From the NCBI GenBank assembly GCA_017942165.1, contig JAGKSB010000006.1, positions 1 through 64,000 on the forward strand: 64,000 bases of DNA. The letters are read 5' to 3'. The DNA comes from Rhinopithecimicrobium faecis (GTDB lineage Bacteria > Bacteroidota > Bacteroidia > Sphingobacteriales > Sphingobacteriaceae). Both the position numbers and the translations under genes were made by a program. Below are positions 40,434-50,250 of the stretch, piece after piece. The notes under the pieces were generated by a model. It was not told the DNA's origin and made no database searches. It saw only the letters and a list, made by a program, of their open reading frames with translations. Numbering within the stretch: the stretch's first letter is position 1; each line of letters opens with the position of its first letter.

Positions 40434-43400
40434 TTATTTCTTTAATACTTCCTGTGGCTTACTCTTCTTCCAGAATAAATACCTCAAATATTCCGAAAAT
40501 GTATTAAACTCCTTACGGTATGCCAGCCCTAAAGCCGTCACATAATCCTGATTTGGGTTTAGCAGAAAGTTACGTGTATTAAGGCGGTTTGAAGCACGTA
40601 GCATCAAGCGCCCATCTTTTCTGAGGTAATAAGCCAACTCCGCATCGGTAGCTACACGATCTGAAAATACATTGAGATCTGTAAGCTGTAAATTACGTCT
40701 ATCGGAAACTCCCCCTGTTAGAATTAGCCGATCATTAAATAAACGTAATGATGCTGAAGCATCGTTTAATGAGCGGATATTTAGATCTAAGAAATTCATG
40801 TTTAAGGAGGACGCTATCAGGTTGTTAAGCTGATTAAAAGCGATCTCCGTGCCTGCAGAAAGTAAGGTTGTATTTACTTCCTTGGAGATGTCCGACTCTA
40901 CGGAAGAGGTGAAGCTGCGGCGTATAATCAATGAAAGGGCCTGCTGGTTCACATTATTGATGTCCGAAAGGAATCCTTGAAGCTCATCTTTAACGTAGGG
41001 ATCTTGTGGGAAATTTAAATCAAAGCTTATTTCGGGTCTTGATAATATCCCTTTAATATTCATATCTGCCTGTGCTAGGACACGCTGCTCATTGGCATTT
41101 CTCCCTGCGGCACTGTAAAGTGGCGCTATGGAGGTGCGCTGTTGGTATGTAGCCTTTAAGTCTACCGTCGCCTCGGAAGGGTTTCCCGTCCAACGGATAG
41201 AGCCTCCTTCTTTTAGGTCAAATATTTTATTGAAATACTCTTGTGCTTTAAAGTTGAATTTTCCGGCACTCGTGTGGTAGTCTCCAAACATCTCAAAATC
41301 CCCTAAATTAGAGATTTTTAAAGTTAGTAAGCCCGTTCCCTTCCCAGAGACAGCACCTAAGTCTGTATTGATATTTAACTCAGCATCTGGTGTGACAGCT
41401 AAGTCCATGCGTAGGGTGATGCCATTGAAATTCCTCGCCTTAGATCTCAACTGCTGTTGCGAAGAGTCTGCAGGCACAAACTGTATAAAGTCGCTCTCAG
41501 AAATAGTCATCGAGTTATTAAAAGGAATAAATAATTTTGTGTTCTCATTGGACTTTGCCTGAATATCAATCGCCATGGAAGATGCGGGGCCATGGAAATT
41601 GAATGTCCCCGTGCTGTAGGCCGTGCCGTAGTATAAGTTATTCTGCTTGATATTCGTGTTTAAAACTTGGAAATTCGTCGCCTCAATAGCGATGTCTACT
41701 GTAGGATCGAAGAGTTTATTTAGGTTCACCGTACCCGTAGCAACCGCGGTATGCTGTTGCTGATCTTTTATTTGCAGATCTGCGATACTGATTACATTGT
41801 TGCGAATTACGGCCTTATCGTGTATGCTGTAGCGTGTATTCAGGTAGTTTACCGTGAAGTTGGCATCCCTAAAGTCACTGGTTCCGGAGATTCTAGGTTT
41901 TAATATATCCCCTTCTAGCGTTAAGTCAGCGGTGGCATTTCCTGTCAAGTTTGTGACTAAGGATTTTAAAAAAGGCTGAAAGAGGGCCAAATCAGTGTTG
42001 TTTAATTTAGCTTTCATCTGTAGCCTATCCTTCGGTCGATCTAAGGCGTAAGTGCCATAAAGATTTAAGGCGCGATTGTCATGCTGTAGTTTCCCATCTA
42101 ACCGAATGATATTTGTCTTCGGGTCAAATAAACTGACAAGCCTCAATTCCCCGATAGGGAGCTTATTGTATAAAATCGGGGAGGTGTTGATATTCGCTGA
42201 TAAGTTTGGGTTTCTAAATACTGAATTCAGTTGCAGCAGCCCATTTAAGGAGCCCTGTAGTGCGACGCCTAAAGGTTTCGTAAGCCCATCGAGGGAGCTT
42301 AAACTAAAATTGCTGAACTTCAAATCTATCATATCATTGCCCTCTGAAGCTATGCCATCGACGCGGACTTCCTGCCCTAGCTGCTTCAAAAGTAGATTTT
42401 CAATATAAATCTTCCCTTTCGATATTTTCAGCTGTGCATCCTTATTTAAAGTCCAGCTATCGCTATTTAACAGGATTGTAGAAGGGTAGAAGTTGATGTA
42501 TGCAGGTCTATCCTGCGCAAAGGCGATACCGCCATTTAAGTCTAAGTGGTTGCCTGAAGAAGCCTCCGAAAGCTTAATATTATAACGTAAGCTATCCTTA
42601 GCCAGGATCGTAGCGATATTAATATTATTTATATAGGTGGCGTCTGTAAAATGTAGGCGGTTGGCTGTAGCAAGGATGGTGAGGTCTTCGGCCTGTGCAT
42701 TTTCATCGATAATAACATGCTGTAGACGCAGTCCTTTATAAGCCACTACGGGTGCAAAAGCATTGATTTGTGCGGTGTAATTTTCCGTGGAGAATTTTGC
42801 TTTTATATAGGCTCCTTTGTCAAAACTTAAATCAGGGTCAAAGAAAGATGCAATAGGAGCAAAGGACTTAATATGTAAGTTTAAGTCGAAATCCTGCTTA
42901 TTATAATGGGCGCTGTCAAGACCTATTGCTGGGGCATAGCGCATGGCTAAAGTCTTGAAATAGGGGGAGATAGTTTTAATATCTAAGGTCCCTAATAGGC
43001 GGGCATCTACGACATCGGACTTTAGATCCAGCAATCTATTTTCCATGTCTCCTTCTGCGGTAAAGACGATTTTGTCAATCGCAAAGTCCCCTTTTCTCGT
43101 GGAGAAGGAGAGCTTTTCCGCATTTAGCTGCCCGACCATGGTATTTAGCTGGCTACCTTGCAGGTTGGTGGTTATCTGGGCATTATGGATGCGTATAGAG
43201 TCTTGGTTGAACAGCTTTAAGGCGTGTAAGTCCGTATGTTGAATCGCAGCATTTAGGGCATAAGTAGGCTGCTCGGCAAACCAGTCGATGTCGGCATGAT
43301 AGGTCACCTGAGCATTGGGGTCATCAATGTTTCCCGTGATGTTTATCAGCTTATTTTCAAGCTTTCCTTCCACATATAGCTGCTGATAGCGATACTTTCT

Positions 43401-44861
43401 ATATACTAAATTATGCAAGTTTCCGCTGATAGAAAGCGCCATTTTCGAAGCTGTAAAATCACTACCCTTAAAAGCGAGGTCGAAGGCGGCATCTTGAAAT
43501 TCTGTTGTGGAAAATAGTTTACCCAGCTCAAAACCCTTGGATTGCAGCTCCCCTTCATAGGTAAATCCTTTTGCAAATTGTAGCTGTACCGTAGGGCTAA
43601 TCTCACCAAAAGGAGTTTTTAGAAGTCCTGTAAGATGGAAATTATTATACTGTCCTTTCAACTTTCCGCGGTAGTTTAAGGTTGTTAATGATGCGAAGCT
43701 ATGTGGGAGTTGGATCGATTTGTTAGCCGTCAATGCTGGGATAAGGCGCTGCAGATCGCCGTAGCTACTGTGTAGGTCCTCCAGCTGAAAATCAAATACT
43801 GCAGTCGCCATTTCTGGGATCCCAGTGATGGTGAAGTTCCCCTTAAAAAAAGTCTCCTTTCCAGTATTTACAGTGACGCGTTGTGCCTTTATAGCATCCA
43901 CTCGCCCAGACAGTGAAGCGCGGGGAATCGATGCCTCAAAGGCTATATCGCCGATATCTGTCGCAAAGTGAGCGATGTCTTTGGAGGATATATGGCTGTT
44001 TGAGACGTTTATCTTCAGGGATACCTTCTTTATAAAATCTTTAAAATCTGCTATTTCCTGGTAGGAAAGTAGGAGGTAGTCTTGGAGTGTGGAGTGTGGT
44101 GTTTGCAGGAGTAGGTCATTAAACTCCATCTGCTTACTTGTCGCTTTTCCACGGGTAAATAGCTGGGTTACCTGAAAGCCCGAGCGCTCCGTGAAGCTTA
44201 ATTTACGGATATCAAAATCAATGAAGTTGGAAGCGTAGTCTTTGATTTTTAAGTCCAGGGCTATTTTTTGAAGGACGATATTCCCATAGTCTATCCCTTT
44301 AAGATATTTCTTACGCTTATGGTCATAATAGGAAAAGGTGCAGTCCGCGAGCTGTACCCCCGAGAGGCGGAAAGTAATCCAGTCCTTTGTCGACTCTTGA
44401 CCCTTCTTTGGGGGGTTGAAATAGGCTACTAAGAAATCATAGTTACTGCTGTCGCCATATTCTTCGAGCTGTAGCTTTCCGCCTTTTAAGGCGATGGATT
44501 TGAGGCTTATTTCGGAATTGCTAAACAGTCTGCCATAGCGGATCTTAGCATGGAGCTCCTCCACTTTAAAAAGGGGCTTTCCATTGCGTGATTTAATTTC
44601 AAAATCCGTTAATATAAGTTGTTTAAACGGGTGGAAGTCAACAGCACCGAGCGTGATTTCAGTCTTTAAGGCTTCGGAAAAATAAGAAATTACTGCTTGC
44701 ACCACATAATGCTGAATAGGCTTGTATTTCAGTGCCTGATTCAAAGCTGCTAGCAGGATACTGATACTAGCGAGGGTAATAAGCGTTATTTTAATTATTT
44801 TTTTGATACTTTTGTATTTATTTAAAGTTACTCTTATCGCTATGGCTATTATTCTAGGCAT
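40434..44861 (-). CDS. tamB: TamB-like translocation/assembly module protein
   Basis: A very long AsmA/TamB-type protein of about 1475 residues. One N-terminal membrane anchor (IKITLITLASISILLAALNQAL) precedes a repetitive beta-rich periplasmic region. The DUF490/TamB signature domain lies in the last ~450 residues (for example GDYHTSAGKFNFKAQEYFNKIFDLKEGGSI). TamB bridges inner and outer membranes and is linked to phospholipid transport and outer-membrane protein assembly. The only ATG before the anchor is at 44861, inside the first codons of the divergent tsaD. A longer reading to a TTG at 44951 is unlikely. No tamA is adjacent. Confidence 0.88.
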   Translation of the reverse strand: MPRIIAIAIRVTLNKYKSIKKIIKITLITLASISILLAALNQALKYKPIQHYVVQAVISYFSEALKTEITLGAVDFHPFKQLILTDFEIKSRNGKPLFKVEELHAKIRYGRLFSNSEISLKSIALKGGKLQLEEYGDSSNYDFLVAYFNPPKKGQESTKDWITFRLSGVQLADCTFSYYDHKRKKYLKGIDYGNIVLQKIALDLKIKDYASNFIDFDIRKLSFTERSGFQVTQLFTRGKATSKQMEFNDLLLQTPHSTLQDYLLLSYQEIADFKDFIKKVSLKINVSNSHISSKDIAHFATDIGDIAFEASIPRASLSGRVDAIKAQRVTVNTGKETFFKGNFTITGIPEMATAVFDFQLEDLHSSYGDLQRLIPALTANKSIQLPHSFASLTTLNYRGKLKGQYNNFHLTGLLKTPFGEISPTVQLQFAKGFTYEGELQSKGFELGKLFSTTEFQDAAFDLAFKGSDFTASKMALSISGNLHNLVYRKYRYQQLYVEGKLENKLINITGNIDDPNAQVTYHADIDWFAEQPTYALNAAIQHTDLHALKLFNQDSIRIHNAQITTNLQGSQLNTMVGQLNAEKLSFSTRKGDFAIDKIVFTAEGDMENRLLDLKSDVVDARLLGTLDIKTISPYFKTLAMRYAPAIGLDSAHYNKQDFDLNLHIKSFAPIASFFDPDLSFDKGAYIKAKFSTENYTAQINAFAPVVAYKGLRLQHVIIDENAQAEDLTILATANRLHFTDATYINNINIATILAKDSLRYNIKLSEASSGNHLDLNGGIAFAQDRPAYINFYPSTILLNSDSWTLNKDAQLKISKGKIYIENLLLKQLGQEVRVDGIASEGNDMIDLKFSNFSLSSLDGLTKPLGVALQGSLNGLLQLNSVFRNPNLSANINTSPILYNKLPIGELRLVSLFDPKTNIIRLDGKLQHDNRALNLYGTYALDRPKDRLQMKAKLNNTDLALFQPFLKSLVTNLTGNATADLTLEGDILKPRISGTSDFRDANFTVNYLNTRYSIHDKAVIRNNVISIADLQIKDQQQHTAVATGTVNLNKLFDPTVDIAIEATNFQVLNTNIKQNNLYYGTAYSTGTFNFHGPASSMAIDIQAKSNENTKLFIPFNNSMTISESDFIQFVPADSSQQQLRSKARNFNGITLRMDLAVTPDAELNINTDLGAVSGKGTGLLTLKISNLGDFEMFGDYHTSAGKFNFKAQEYFNKIFDLKEGGSIRWTGNPSEATVDLKATYQQRTSIAPLYSAAGRNANEQRVLAQADMNIKGILSRPEISFDLNFPQDPYVKDELQGFLSDINNVNQQALSLIIRRSFTSSVESDISKEVNTTLLSAGTEIAFNQLNNLIASSLNMNFLDLNIRSLNDASASLRLFNDRLILTGGVSDRRNLQLTDLNVFSDRVATDAELAYYLRKDGRLMLRASNRLNTRNFLLNPNQDYVTALGLAYRKEFNTFSEYLRYLFWKKSKPQEVLKK
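44807..44814 (+). promoter_or_regulatory. -7 box of the tsaD promoter, within the tamB coding end
   Basis: TACTTTTG matches TAnnTTTG and lies 27 bases before the tsaD ATG, inside the N-terminal codons of tamB on the opposite strand. No exact -33 TTTG is seen. Confidence 0.5.
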
Positions 44862-45843
44862 TGAATCATCTTGTGATGAAACTTCTGCATCCATCTGCAT
44901 CGATGGAACTATTTGTTCCAATGTAATTGCGACACAAGCGGTGCATGCCAAATTTGGTGGCGTAGTCCCCGAGTTGGCTTCACGCGCACATCAGCAGAAT
45001 ATTATTCCTGCTGTAGCGCAAGCAATTTCTGACGCAAAAATACATAAAAATGATATAGATGCAGTGGCTTTTACGCGTGGACCTGGATTATTAGGTTCTT
45101 TACTTGTAGGGACAGCTTTTGCAAAATCTTTTGCTTTAGCACGCAATATACCATTAATTGAGGTGAATCATATGCAAGCGCATATTTTAGCGCATTTTAT
45201 TGATGATCCGAAGCCTTCCTTTCCCTTCCTTTGTCTGACAGTTTCTGGGGGGCATACACAGATCGTGCTTGTGAAGGATTATTTCGATATGGAGCTCCTA
45301 GGGCAGACGATTGACGATGCTGCAGGTGAGGCTTTTGATAAGACGGCGAAAATATTAAATCTTCCTTACCCCGGAGGTCCTTTGGTGGATAAATATGCGC
45401 AGTTGGGAAATCCTACAGCTTTTCAGCTTCCTGAACCACAGATTCCGGGCTTAAATTTTAGTTTTTCAGGTTTGAAAACAGCGATTTTGTATATGGTGCA
45501 AAAGCATGAAAAGGAAAATCCTAACTTTCTAGCGGAGCATATGAATGATGTCTGTGCCTCCGTACAGCAGCGTATAGTTTCTATTCTTCTAAATAAGCTT
45601 AAGAAAGCAGCTAAGGAAACGGGCGTTAAAGATATTGCTATTGCTGGGGGGGTATCTGCAAACTCAGGCTTAAGGGCGTCCCTATTAGCAATGGGCGAAA
45701 AATATAAATGGAATGTCTTTATTCCAAAATTTGAATACTGCACCGATAATGCGGCTATGATCGCTGTTGCTGGCTATCAGAAATTCTTAGTTCAAGATTT
45801 TGTGGGTCAGGATATTGCACCCTTGGCGAGATGGCATGTGTAA
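44842..45843 (+). CDS. tsaD: tRNA N6-threonylcarbamoyladenosine synthase subunit TsaD
   Basis: A 333-residue cytosolic ASKHA-fold enzyme that transfers threonylcarbamoyl to A37 of ANN-decoding tRNAs, with TsaB and TsaE. The N-terminus is the standard MAIILGIESSCDETSAS. The metal-binding HMQAHILAH motif is at about 111-119, and SGGHTQIVLV and GEAFDKTAKILNLPYPGGP are also present. I chose the ATG at 44842 rather than 44803 on this basis. It overlaps the divergent tamB start by 20 bases. A strong terminator follows. Confidence 0.97.
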   Translation: MAIILGIESSCDETSASICIDGTICSNVIATQAVHAKFGGVVPELASRAHQQNIIPAVAQAISDAKIHKNDIDAVAFTRGPGLLGSLLVGTAFAKSFALARNIPLIEVNHMQAHILAHFIDDPKPSFPFLCLTVSGGHTQIVLVKDYFDMELLGQTIDDAAGEAFDKTAKILNLPYPGGPLVDKYAQLGNPTAFQLPEPQIPGLNFSFSGLKTAILYMVQKHEKENPNFLAEHMNDVCASVQQRIVSILLNKLKKAAKETGVKDIAIAGGVSANSGLRASLLAMGEKYKWNVFIPKFEYCTDNAAMIAVAGYQKFLVQDFVGQDIAPLARWHV

Positions 45844-45860
45844 CTGTGGTGGATATATAA

Positions 45861-45911
45861 ACTGCATAAAAAAAGCCCCAAAAATTAATTTTTGGGGCTT
45901 TTTTATGCAGT
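45861..45911. terminator. bidirectional terminator between tsaD and the lutB-like gene
   Basis: A near-perfect palindrome starts ACTGCATAAAAAAAGCCCC and pairs to GGGGCTTTTTTATGCAGT, about 25 bp per arm, between the convergent genes. Confidence 0.92.
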
Positions 45912-45915
45912 TATA

Positions 45916-47304
45916 CTAGCCTTCTTTTTTCTTCTGTTCTTTCCATTGTTTGGAAAATGATTTGTCGGCTATGGGGGGAAGCTCCCGATGAGCACCCCAG
46001 GATTTCTTGAAGAATTTTCGGAGGAAGAAGTTTTTTATGCCGCCTCCAAAGAAGTCTAACCATTTACGGTCAGAGGTAGCTTTGGAAAACCATTTCCAGG
46101 TTCTTTTTTCGGTGGCATCTGTCAGATTTTGCTCAACAGCTTCCTTTCTATTTACTAATAAAAGCTTGCTGATATCAATATTTACAGGACAGATCTCGGA
46201 ACATTTTCCACAAACAGTGGAAGCAAAGCTCAAATGTTTGAACTCCTTCATACCTGCCGTATGTGGTGAGATTAACGAACCTATAGGTCCCGTGTAATCG
46301 GTGTGGTAGGTGTGTCCTCCAATATTTTGAAAGATGGGGCATACATTTAAGCAGGCGCCACATCGGATGCAATAAAGACCTTGACGTTGTTCTTTCTTAG
46401 CTAGTAGATTGGTGCGTCCATTGTCTAATAAGATGACGTACATCTCCTCGGGACCATCTACCTCATTAAACTGTTTTGGTCCTGTGATAATGCTGTTATA
46501 GGATGTCAGCGCTTGCCCCGTTCCATGGCTGGCTAATAAAGGCCAGAAAAGATCTAAGTCTTGTAAGCTGGGGAGCACTTTTTCAATCCCTACGACAGCG
46601 ATATGTGTTTTCGGAAAACTCGTAGTAAGGCGCGCATTTCCTTCATTTTCAGTAATGGCAACAGCGCCAGTTCCTGAGATAATAAAATTTGCCCCTGTGA
46701 TTCCAATATCTGCTTTCAGGTATTTATCGCGTAATATTTCTCGTGCTTTTTGCGTAAGATCTTCCGCCGTAGCATCTAAGGGAGTGCCGAATTTCTCGTT
46801 GAATAATTGGGCGATATCCGTTAAGCTAAGGTGCATTGCAGGGGTAACCATATGGTAAGGGTCTTGTCCTAATAGTTGCACGATATATTCCCCTAGGTCA
46901 GACTCTAAAACTTCAATTTTATTATTTTCTAAGAAGGCATTGAGACGGATTTCTTCCGTTGCCATGGACTTAGATTTAATAATTTTTTTAGCTTTTTTCT
47001 CACTGATAATCTTTCCAATCGCTAGGCGGGCCTCTTCCGCCGTATTAGCCCAGATGACCTGCCCTCCACGTCTGGTGAAATTAGCCTCAAATTCCAGCAG
47101 ATGACGGTCTAAATTTTCCATCACGTGCCACTTGATTAAATGCGCTTTACGCTTTGAATTCTCCAAATTTAGAAAACGAGTTTTACTCTTGTCAAATGCC
47201 TGTTGGTATTTGTCAATATTAGCATGTATGATCTCTCTATGTGAGGCATCAAACGCTTTTTCGGAACTTTCTTTTATAAATTTTTCTTCAATGGATACTG
47301 GCAT
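45916..47304 (-). CDS. lutB: LutB/LldF-like iron-sulfur protein
   Basis: A 462-residue protein of the lactate-utilisation LutB family. The N-terminal LUD domain (about 70-300) includes KSKSMATEEIRLNAFLE and ISGTGAVAITENEGNARL. Two 4Fe-4S clusters follow: CIRCGACLNVCP (about 307-318) and CGKCSEICPVNID (about 358-370). In other bacteria LutA, LutB and LutC together oxidise L-lactate. Here LutA and LutC are not adjacent: tsaD is convergent on one side and aspS lies upstream. The partners must be elsewhere or the protein has another electron-transfer role. Confidence 0.9.
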   Translation of the reverse strand: MPVSIEEKFIKESSEKAFDASHREIIHANIDKYQQAFDKSKTRFLNLENSKRKAHLIKWHVMENLDRHLLEFEANFTRRGGQVIWANTAEEARLAIGKIISEKKAKKIIKSKSMATEEIRLNAFLENNKIEVLESDLGEYIVQLLGQDPYHMVTPAMHLSLTDIAQLFNEKFGTPLDATAEDLTQKAREILRDKYLKADIGITGANFIISGTGAVAITENEGNARLTTSFPKTHIAVVGIEKVLPSLQDLDLFWPLLASHGTGQALTSYNSIITGPKQFNEVDGPEEMYVILLDNGRTNLLAKKEQRQGLYCIRCGACLNVCPIFQNIGGHTYHTDYTGPIGSLISPHTAGMKEFKHLSFASTVCGKCSEICPVNIDISKLLLVNRKEAVEQNLTDATEKRTWKWFSKATSDRKWLDFFGGGIKNFFLRKFFKKSWGAHRELPPIADKSFSKQWKEQKKKEG

Positions 47305-47330
47305 CTGCTCTTTCCCTTTTCACTAAATTA

Positions 47331-47364
47331 AAAAAAAAAGTTGGTCTACGAATGACCAACTTTT
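47331..47364 (-). terminator. aspS terminator
   Basis: On the minus strand the stem AAAAGTTGGTC / GACCAACTTTT with a 6-base loop is followed by a T run, between aspS and the lutB-like gene. The two genes are therefore probably transcribed separately. Confidence 0.85.
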
Positions 47365-47404
47365 AAATAGCCGAGAATACTTATAAAGTATTTAAAAGCC
47401 TGTA

Positions 47405-49159
47405 TTATTTGGTGCGTAGACGTACGTCTAAGCTTAACTCATCTAATTGAACCTGATCAATGGTAGATGGCGCATCAATCATAACGTCTCTACCAGAGTT
47501 ATTTTTCGGGAAGGCGATGACATCCCGGATGGTATCTAGTCCTGCAAGGATGGAAACTAAGCGGTCAAATCCAAAAGCCAAGCCTCCATGTGGAGGAGCT
47601 CCATAGGTGAAAGCTTCCATTAAGAAGCCAAATTGCGCTTCTGCTTGTTCGGGTGTAAATCCTAAATGTTTGAACATTAACGACTGTAGGTCGCGGTCGT
47701 GAATACGGATGGAACCTCCACCAATTTCAGTACCATTAATGACTAAGTCGTAGGCATTGGCACGCACTTCTCCGGGTTTGCTATCTAATAAAGCGATATC
47801 TTCAGGCTTTGGTGATGTGAAAGGGTGGTGCATAGCATGGAAACGCTCACCATCTTCATCCCATTCTAAAAGCGGGAAGTCGATTACCCATAGGGGTGAG
47901 AATTTATTCTTATCGCGTAATCCTAATTGATTAGCAACTTCTAGACGAAGCTCATTCAATTGCTTTCTAACTTTATCCGTATTTCCGGAAAGAAGTAAGA
48001 GTAGGTCCCCTGGTTTTGCATCAAAAGCTTGCGCAATTGCTGTTAAGTCTTCGGGACTATAGAATTTGTCTACTGAAGATTTGATAGTACTATCTTCATT
48101 ATAACGCGCATAGACCATACCTGTAGCGCCAATTTGTGGGCGTTTGATATAGTCTGTAAGGGCATCTAGCTGTTTGCGTGTATAGTGTGCGCAGCCGGAT
48201 ACATTTATCCCTACGACTAATTCTGCGGCGTCGAAAACAGGAAATCCTTTACCTTTAGTCAGTTCATTTAACTCGACAAACTGCATGTCAAAGCGGGTAT
48301 CGGGCTTATCTGAGCCATATAAGCGCATTGCATCGGCATAAGTCATGCGGGGTACCGTACCTAAGTCAATATCTTTGATTGTTTTGAAGATATGTTTTGC
48401 TAAACCTTCGAACATATTTAAGATGTCCTCTTGCTCAACAAACGCCATCTCGCAGTCTACCTGTGTGAATTCCGGTTGGCGGTCAGCGCGTAGATCTTCA
48501 TCACGGAAGCATTTGACAATTTGAAAATAGCGGTCGAAACCGGAAACCATCAATAACTGCTTAAATGTCTGTGGTGATTGAGGTAGCGCATAGAATTCTC
48601 CTGGATTCATGCGGCTAGGGACTACGAAATCACGTGCTCCCTCTGGCGTAGATTTAATTAATACAGGAGTCTCCACTTCTAAGAAGTTTTGAGCATCCAT
48701 ATATTTTCTTATTTCTTGACCTACCTTATGACGTAAAATAAGATTTTCCCGTACAGGGTTACGACGTAAGTCTAAGTAACGGTATTTCATACGAATGTCG
48801 TCTCCACCATCTGTCTCATCTTCGATTAAGAAAGGAGGTAACTTCGCGGCATTTAATATTTCTAGAGAGGAAACCTTAATTTCAATTTCTCCTGTTGGAA
48901 TTTTTAAGTTTTTGCTAGAACGTTCGATGACAGTACCTTGAACTTTAATCACAAATTCACGTCCCAAGCTAGTTGCTTGACTACGTAATTGTGCATCATC
49001 TTCCGCATTGAATGTTAACTGCGTAATACCATAACGATCACGTACGTCAACAAATGTCATTCCGCCTAAATCGCGTGATTTTTGAACCCAACCGCTTAAG
49101 GTTACAGATTTCCCTAAGTCAGCAATGCTTAGCTCTCCGCAAGTGTGTGTTCTGTGCAT
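47405..49159 (-). CDS. aspS: aspartyl-tRNA synthetase
   Basis: A 584-residue class II synthetase charging tRNA-Asp. The OB-fold anticodon-binding domain (1-105) starts [21 protein letters not shown]. Motif 2 and the catalytic core follow: [20 protein letters not shown], then [22 protein letters not shown] with [20 protein letters not shown]. The bacterial GAD insertion domain is at about 290-410. Motif 3 is [21 protein letters not shown] near the C-terminus. Length and order are those of the bacterial form. It lies divergent from mraZ across a 625-bp gap. Confidence 0.97.
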   Translation of the reverse strand: MHRTHTCGELSIADLGKSVTLSGWVQKSRDLGGMTFVDVRDRYGITQLTFNAEDDAQLRSQATSLGREFVIKVQGTVIERSSKNLKIPTGEIEIKVSSLEILNAAKLPPFLIEDETDGGDDIRMKYRYLDLRRNPVRENLILRHKVGQEIRKYMDAQNFLEVETPVLIKSTPEGARDFVVPSRMNPGEFYALPQSPQTFKQLLMVSGFDRYFQIVKCFRDEDLRADRQPEFTQVDCEMAFVEQEDILNMFEGLAKHIFKTIKDIDLGTVPRMTYADAMRLYGSDKPDTRFDMQFVELNELTKGKGFPVFDAAELVVGINVSGCAHYTRKQLDALTDYIKRPQIGATGMVYARYNEDSTIKSSVDKFYSPEDLTAIAQAFDAKPGDLLLLLSGNTDKVRKQLNELRLEVANQLGLRDKNKFSPLWVIDFPLLEWDEDGERFHAMHHPFTSPKPEDIALLDSKPGEVRANAYDLVINGTEIGGGSIRIHDRDLQSLMFKHLGFTPEQAEAQFGFLMEAFTYGAPPHGGLAFGFDRLVSILAGLDTIRDVIAFPKNNSGRDVMIDAPSTIDQVQLDELSLDVRLRTK

Positions 49160-49180
49160 AATATCTTTTAATGTATGCTA

Positions 49181-49188
49181 CAAAATTA
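49181..49188 (-). promoter_or_regulatory. -7 box of the aspS promoter
   Basis: TAATTTTG on the minus strand matches TAnnTTTG, 21 bases upstream of the aspS start. No -33 TTTG stands at the expected distance. Confidence 0.45.
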
Positions 49189-49720
49189 TCTGTTTTTAGG
49201 GACAATAACGAATCAAAATTAGGCAATCGGCAGCTTCCTTTCTGGAAATTGTCATTTAATGCAGCTGATGCTGTTGGAAATGCCTTCTTATTCATTGTTT
49301 TTTCCACCCTTTTTAAGGAGCTTTTTTCAGAAATAATCGAGGTCTGCTTTAATTTCAAAGTAGTAAAACTATTTTTTTACGCTAAACAGCTATTTCTACT
49401 ATTAAATTATTGTTTTAACGGGTATAATCTATTTTCCTTACAGGGCTTTTATTTATTCTTTTACGATAAAAATTATTAAGAAAATCCCCTTTTTTCATCT
49501 TTTGAAAAGTTGAATTATTCCCGTTTATTTCGCCGTTATTTCGCCGTTTTTTCCTGAATAAAAACAAGTCAATTTAACTTATAGTTAGTTTATTATTTTG
49601 CTTTATTATTTTGAAATGACGGATTTTAGGGCTTTATAATGAGGTTTTTAACTGCTTTTGTAGGGCGTGAATTTAGCTGTTTTTAGGGTGATTGCTGATG
49701 TGGAAAACTTTTTGTGTGTA

Positions 49721-49750
49721 AAAGTGGGAGAAAGTGGGGGAAAGTATATA
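49721..49750 (+). promoter_or_regulatory. MraZ operator: three 10-bp direct repeats
   Basis: AAAGTGGGAG, AAAGTGGGGG and AAAGTATATA follow each other exactly 10 bases apart, 35 bases before the mraZ ATG. The first two contain TGGGN separated by 5 bases, the form recognised by E. coli MraZ, and the AAAGTG frame matches the mollicute MraZ box. MraZ probably binds here and controls the whole division cluster. The third copy is degenerate. Confidence 0.82.
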
Positions 49751-49784
49751 CATTTACATTAAAATTAATTAGGGTAAAAGCCTT

Positions 49785-50249
49785 ATGATTCAATTAATCG
49801 GAGAATTTGAATGCAAGTTAGACGCCAAAGGAAGAATGGTGTTGCCTGCAGCGCTCAAAAGGCAATTGCCTGATGCTGAGCGTGAAGGGCTTGTGTTGAA
49901 CCGTGGTTTTGAAAAACATTTAGTGCTTTACACCCGAGAAGAGTGGAATGCGATTACGGCGAAGCTTGCAAAGCTGAATCCCTACGTAGCAAAAAATAGA
50001 GTTTTTGTGCGTGCATTTACCCGTGGAGCCACGGAGTTAACACTCGATGCTGCTGGCCGTGTGCTCTTGCCGAAAAATCTGCTTTCCTATGCTGGAATAG
50101 CCGGAGAATTGGTGTTAGCTTGTCAGTTTAATAAAATAGAAGTTTGGGCTAAAGATGCTTATGAGGCGCTGATGGAGGATGATCTAGATGCGGATTTCTC
50201 CGCTTTAGCAGAGCAAGTAATGGGTGATTTTGATTTAGAAGATTTGTAA
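49785..50249 (+). CDS. mraZ: transcriptional regulator MraZ
   Basis: A 154-residue DNA-binding protein with two AbrB-like (SpoVT) halves. The first is IGEFECKLDAKGRMVLPAALKRQL (about 4-27), and the second is TRGATELTLDAAGRVLLPKNLLSYAG (about 84-109). Each has the D..GR..LP signature. MraZ forms a ring that binds repeated boxes upstream of the dcw operon and represses it in E. coli. The first gene of the cluster, it is followed by rsmH after one base. The operator repeats at 49721-49750 point to autoregulation. Confidence 0.96.
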   Translation: MIQLIGEFECKLDAKGRMVLPAALKRQLPDAEREGLVLNRGFEKHLVLYTREEWNAITAKLAKLNPYVAKNRVFVRAFTRGATELTLDAAGRVLLPKNLLSYAGIAGELVLACQFNKIEVWAKDAYEALMEDDLDADFSALAEQVMGDFDLEDL

Positions 50250-50250
50250 G

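Larger units (their letters stand above)
49160..49784. other. 625-bp divergent intergenic region between aspS and mraZ
   Basis: This AT-rich region holds the aspS -7 box (49181-49188) and the mraZ operator (49721-49750). Short direct repeats occur: TTATTTCGCCG twice near 49523-49545, and TTTATTATTTTG twice near 49588-49612. Possible reading frames here are Phe/Leu-rich low-complexity and look non-coding. A TGTGGAAAA motif is at 49700-49708. I see no RNA gene. Confidence 0.6.

Noticed and set aside
49119..49358. Minus-strand ORF overlapping the aspS start
   Set aside because: It lies in another frame over the aspS 5' end and the promoter region. Its composition does not resemble a protein.
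49171..49479. Plus-strand ORF of 102 codons between aspS and mraZ
   Set aside because: Phe/Leu/Tyr-rich composition is expected from AT-rich non-coding DNA, it overlaps the aspS promoter region, and it shows no recognisable domain.
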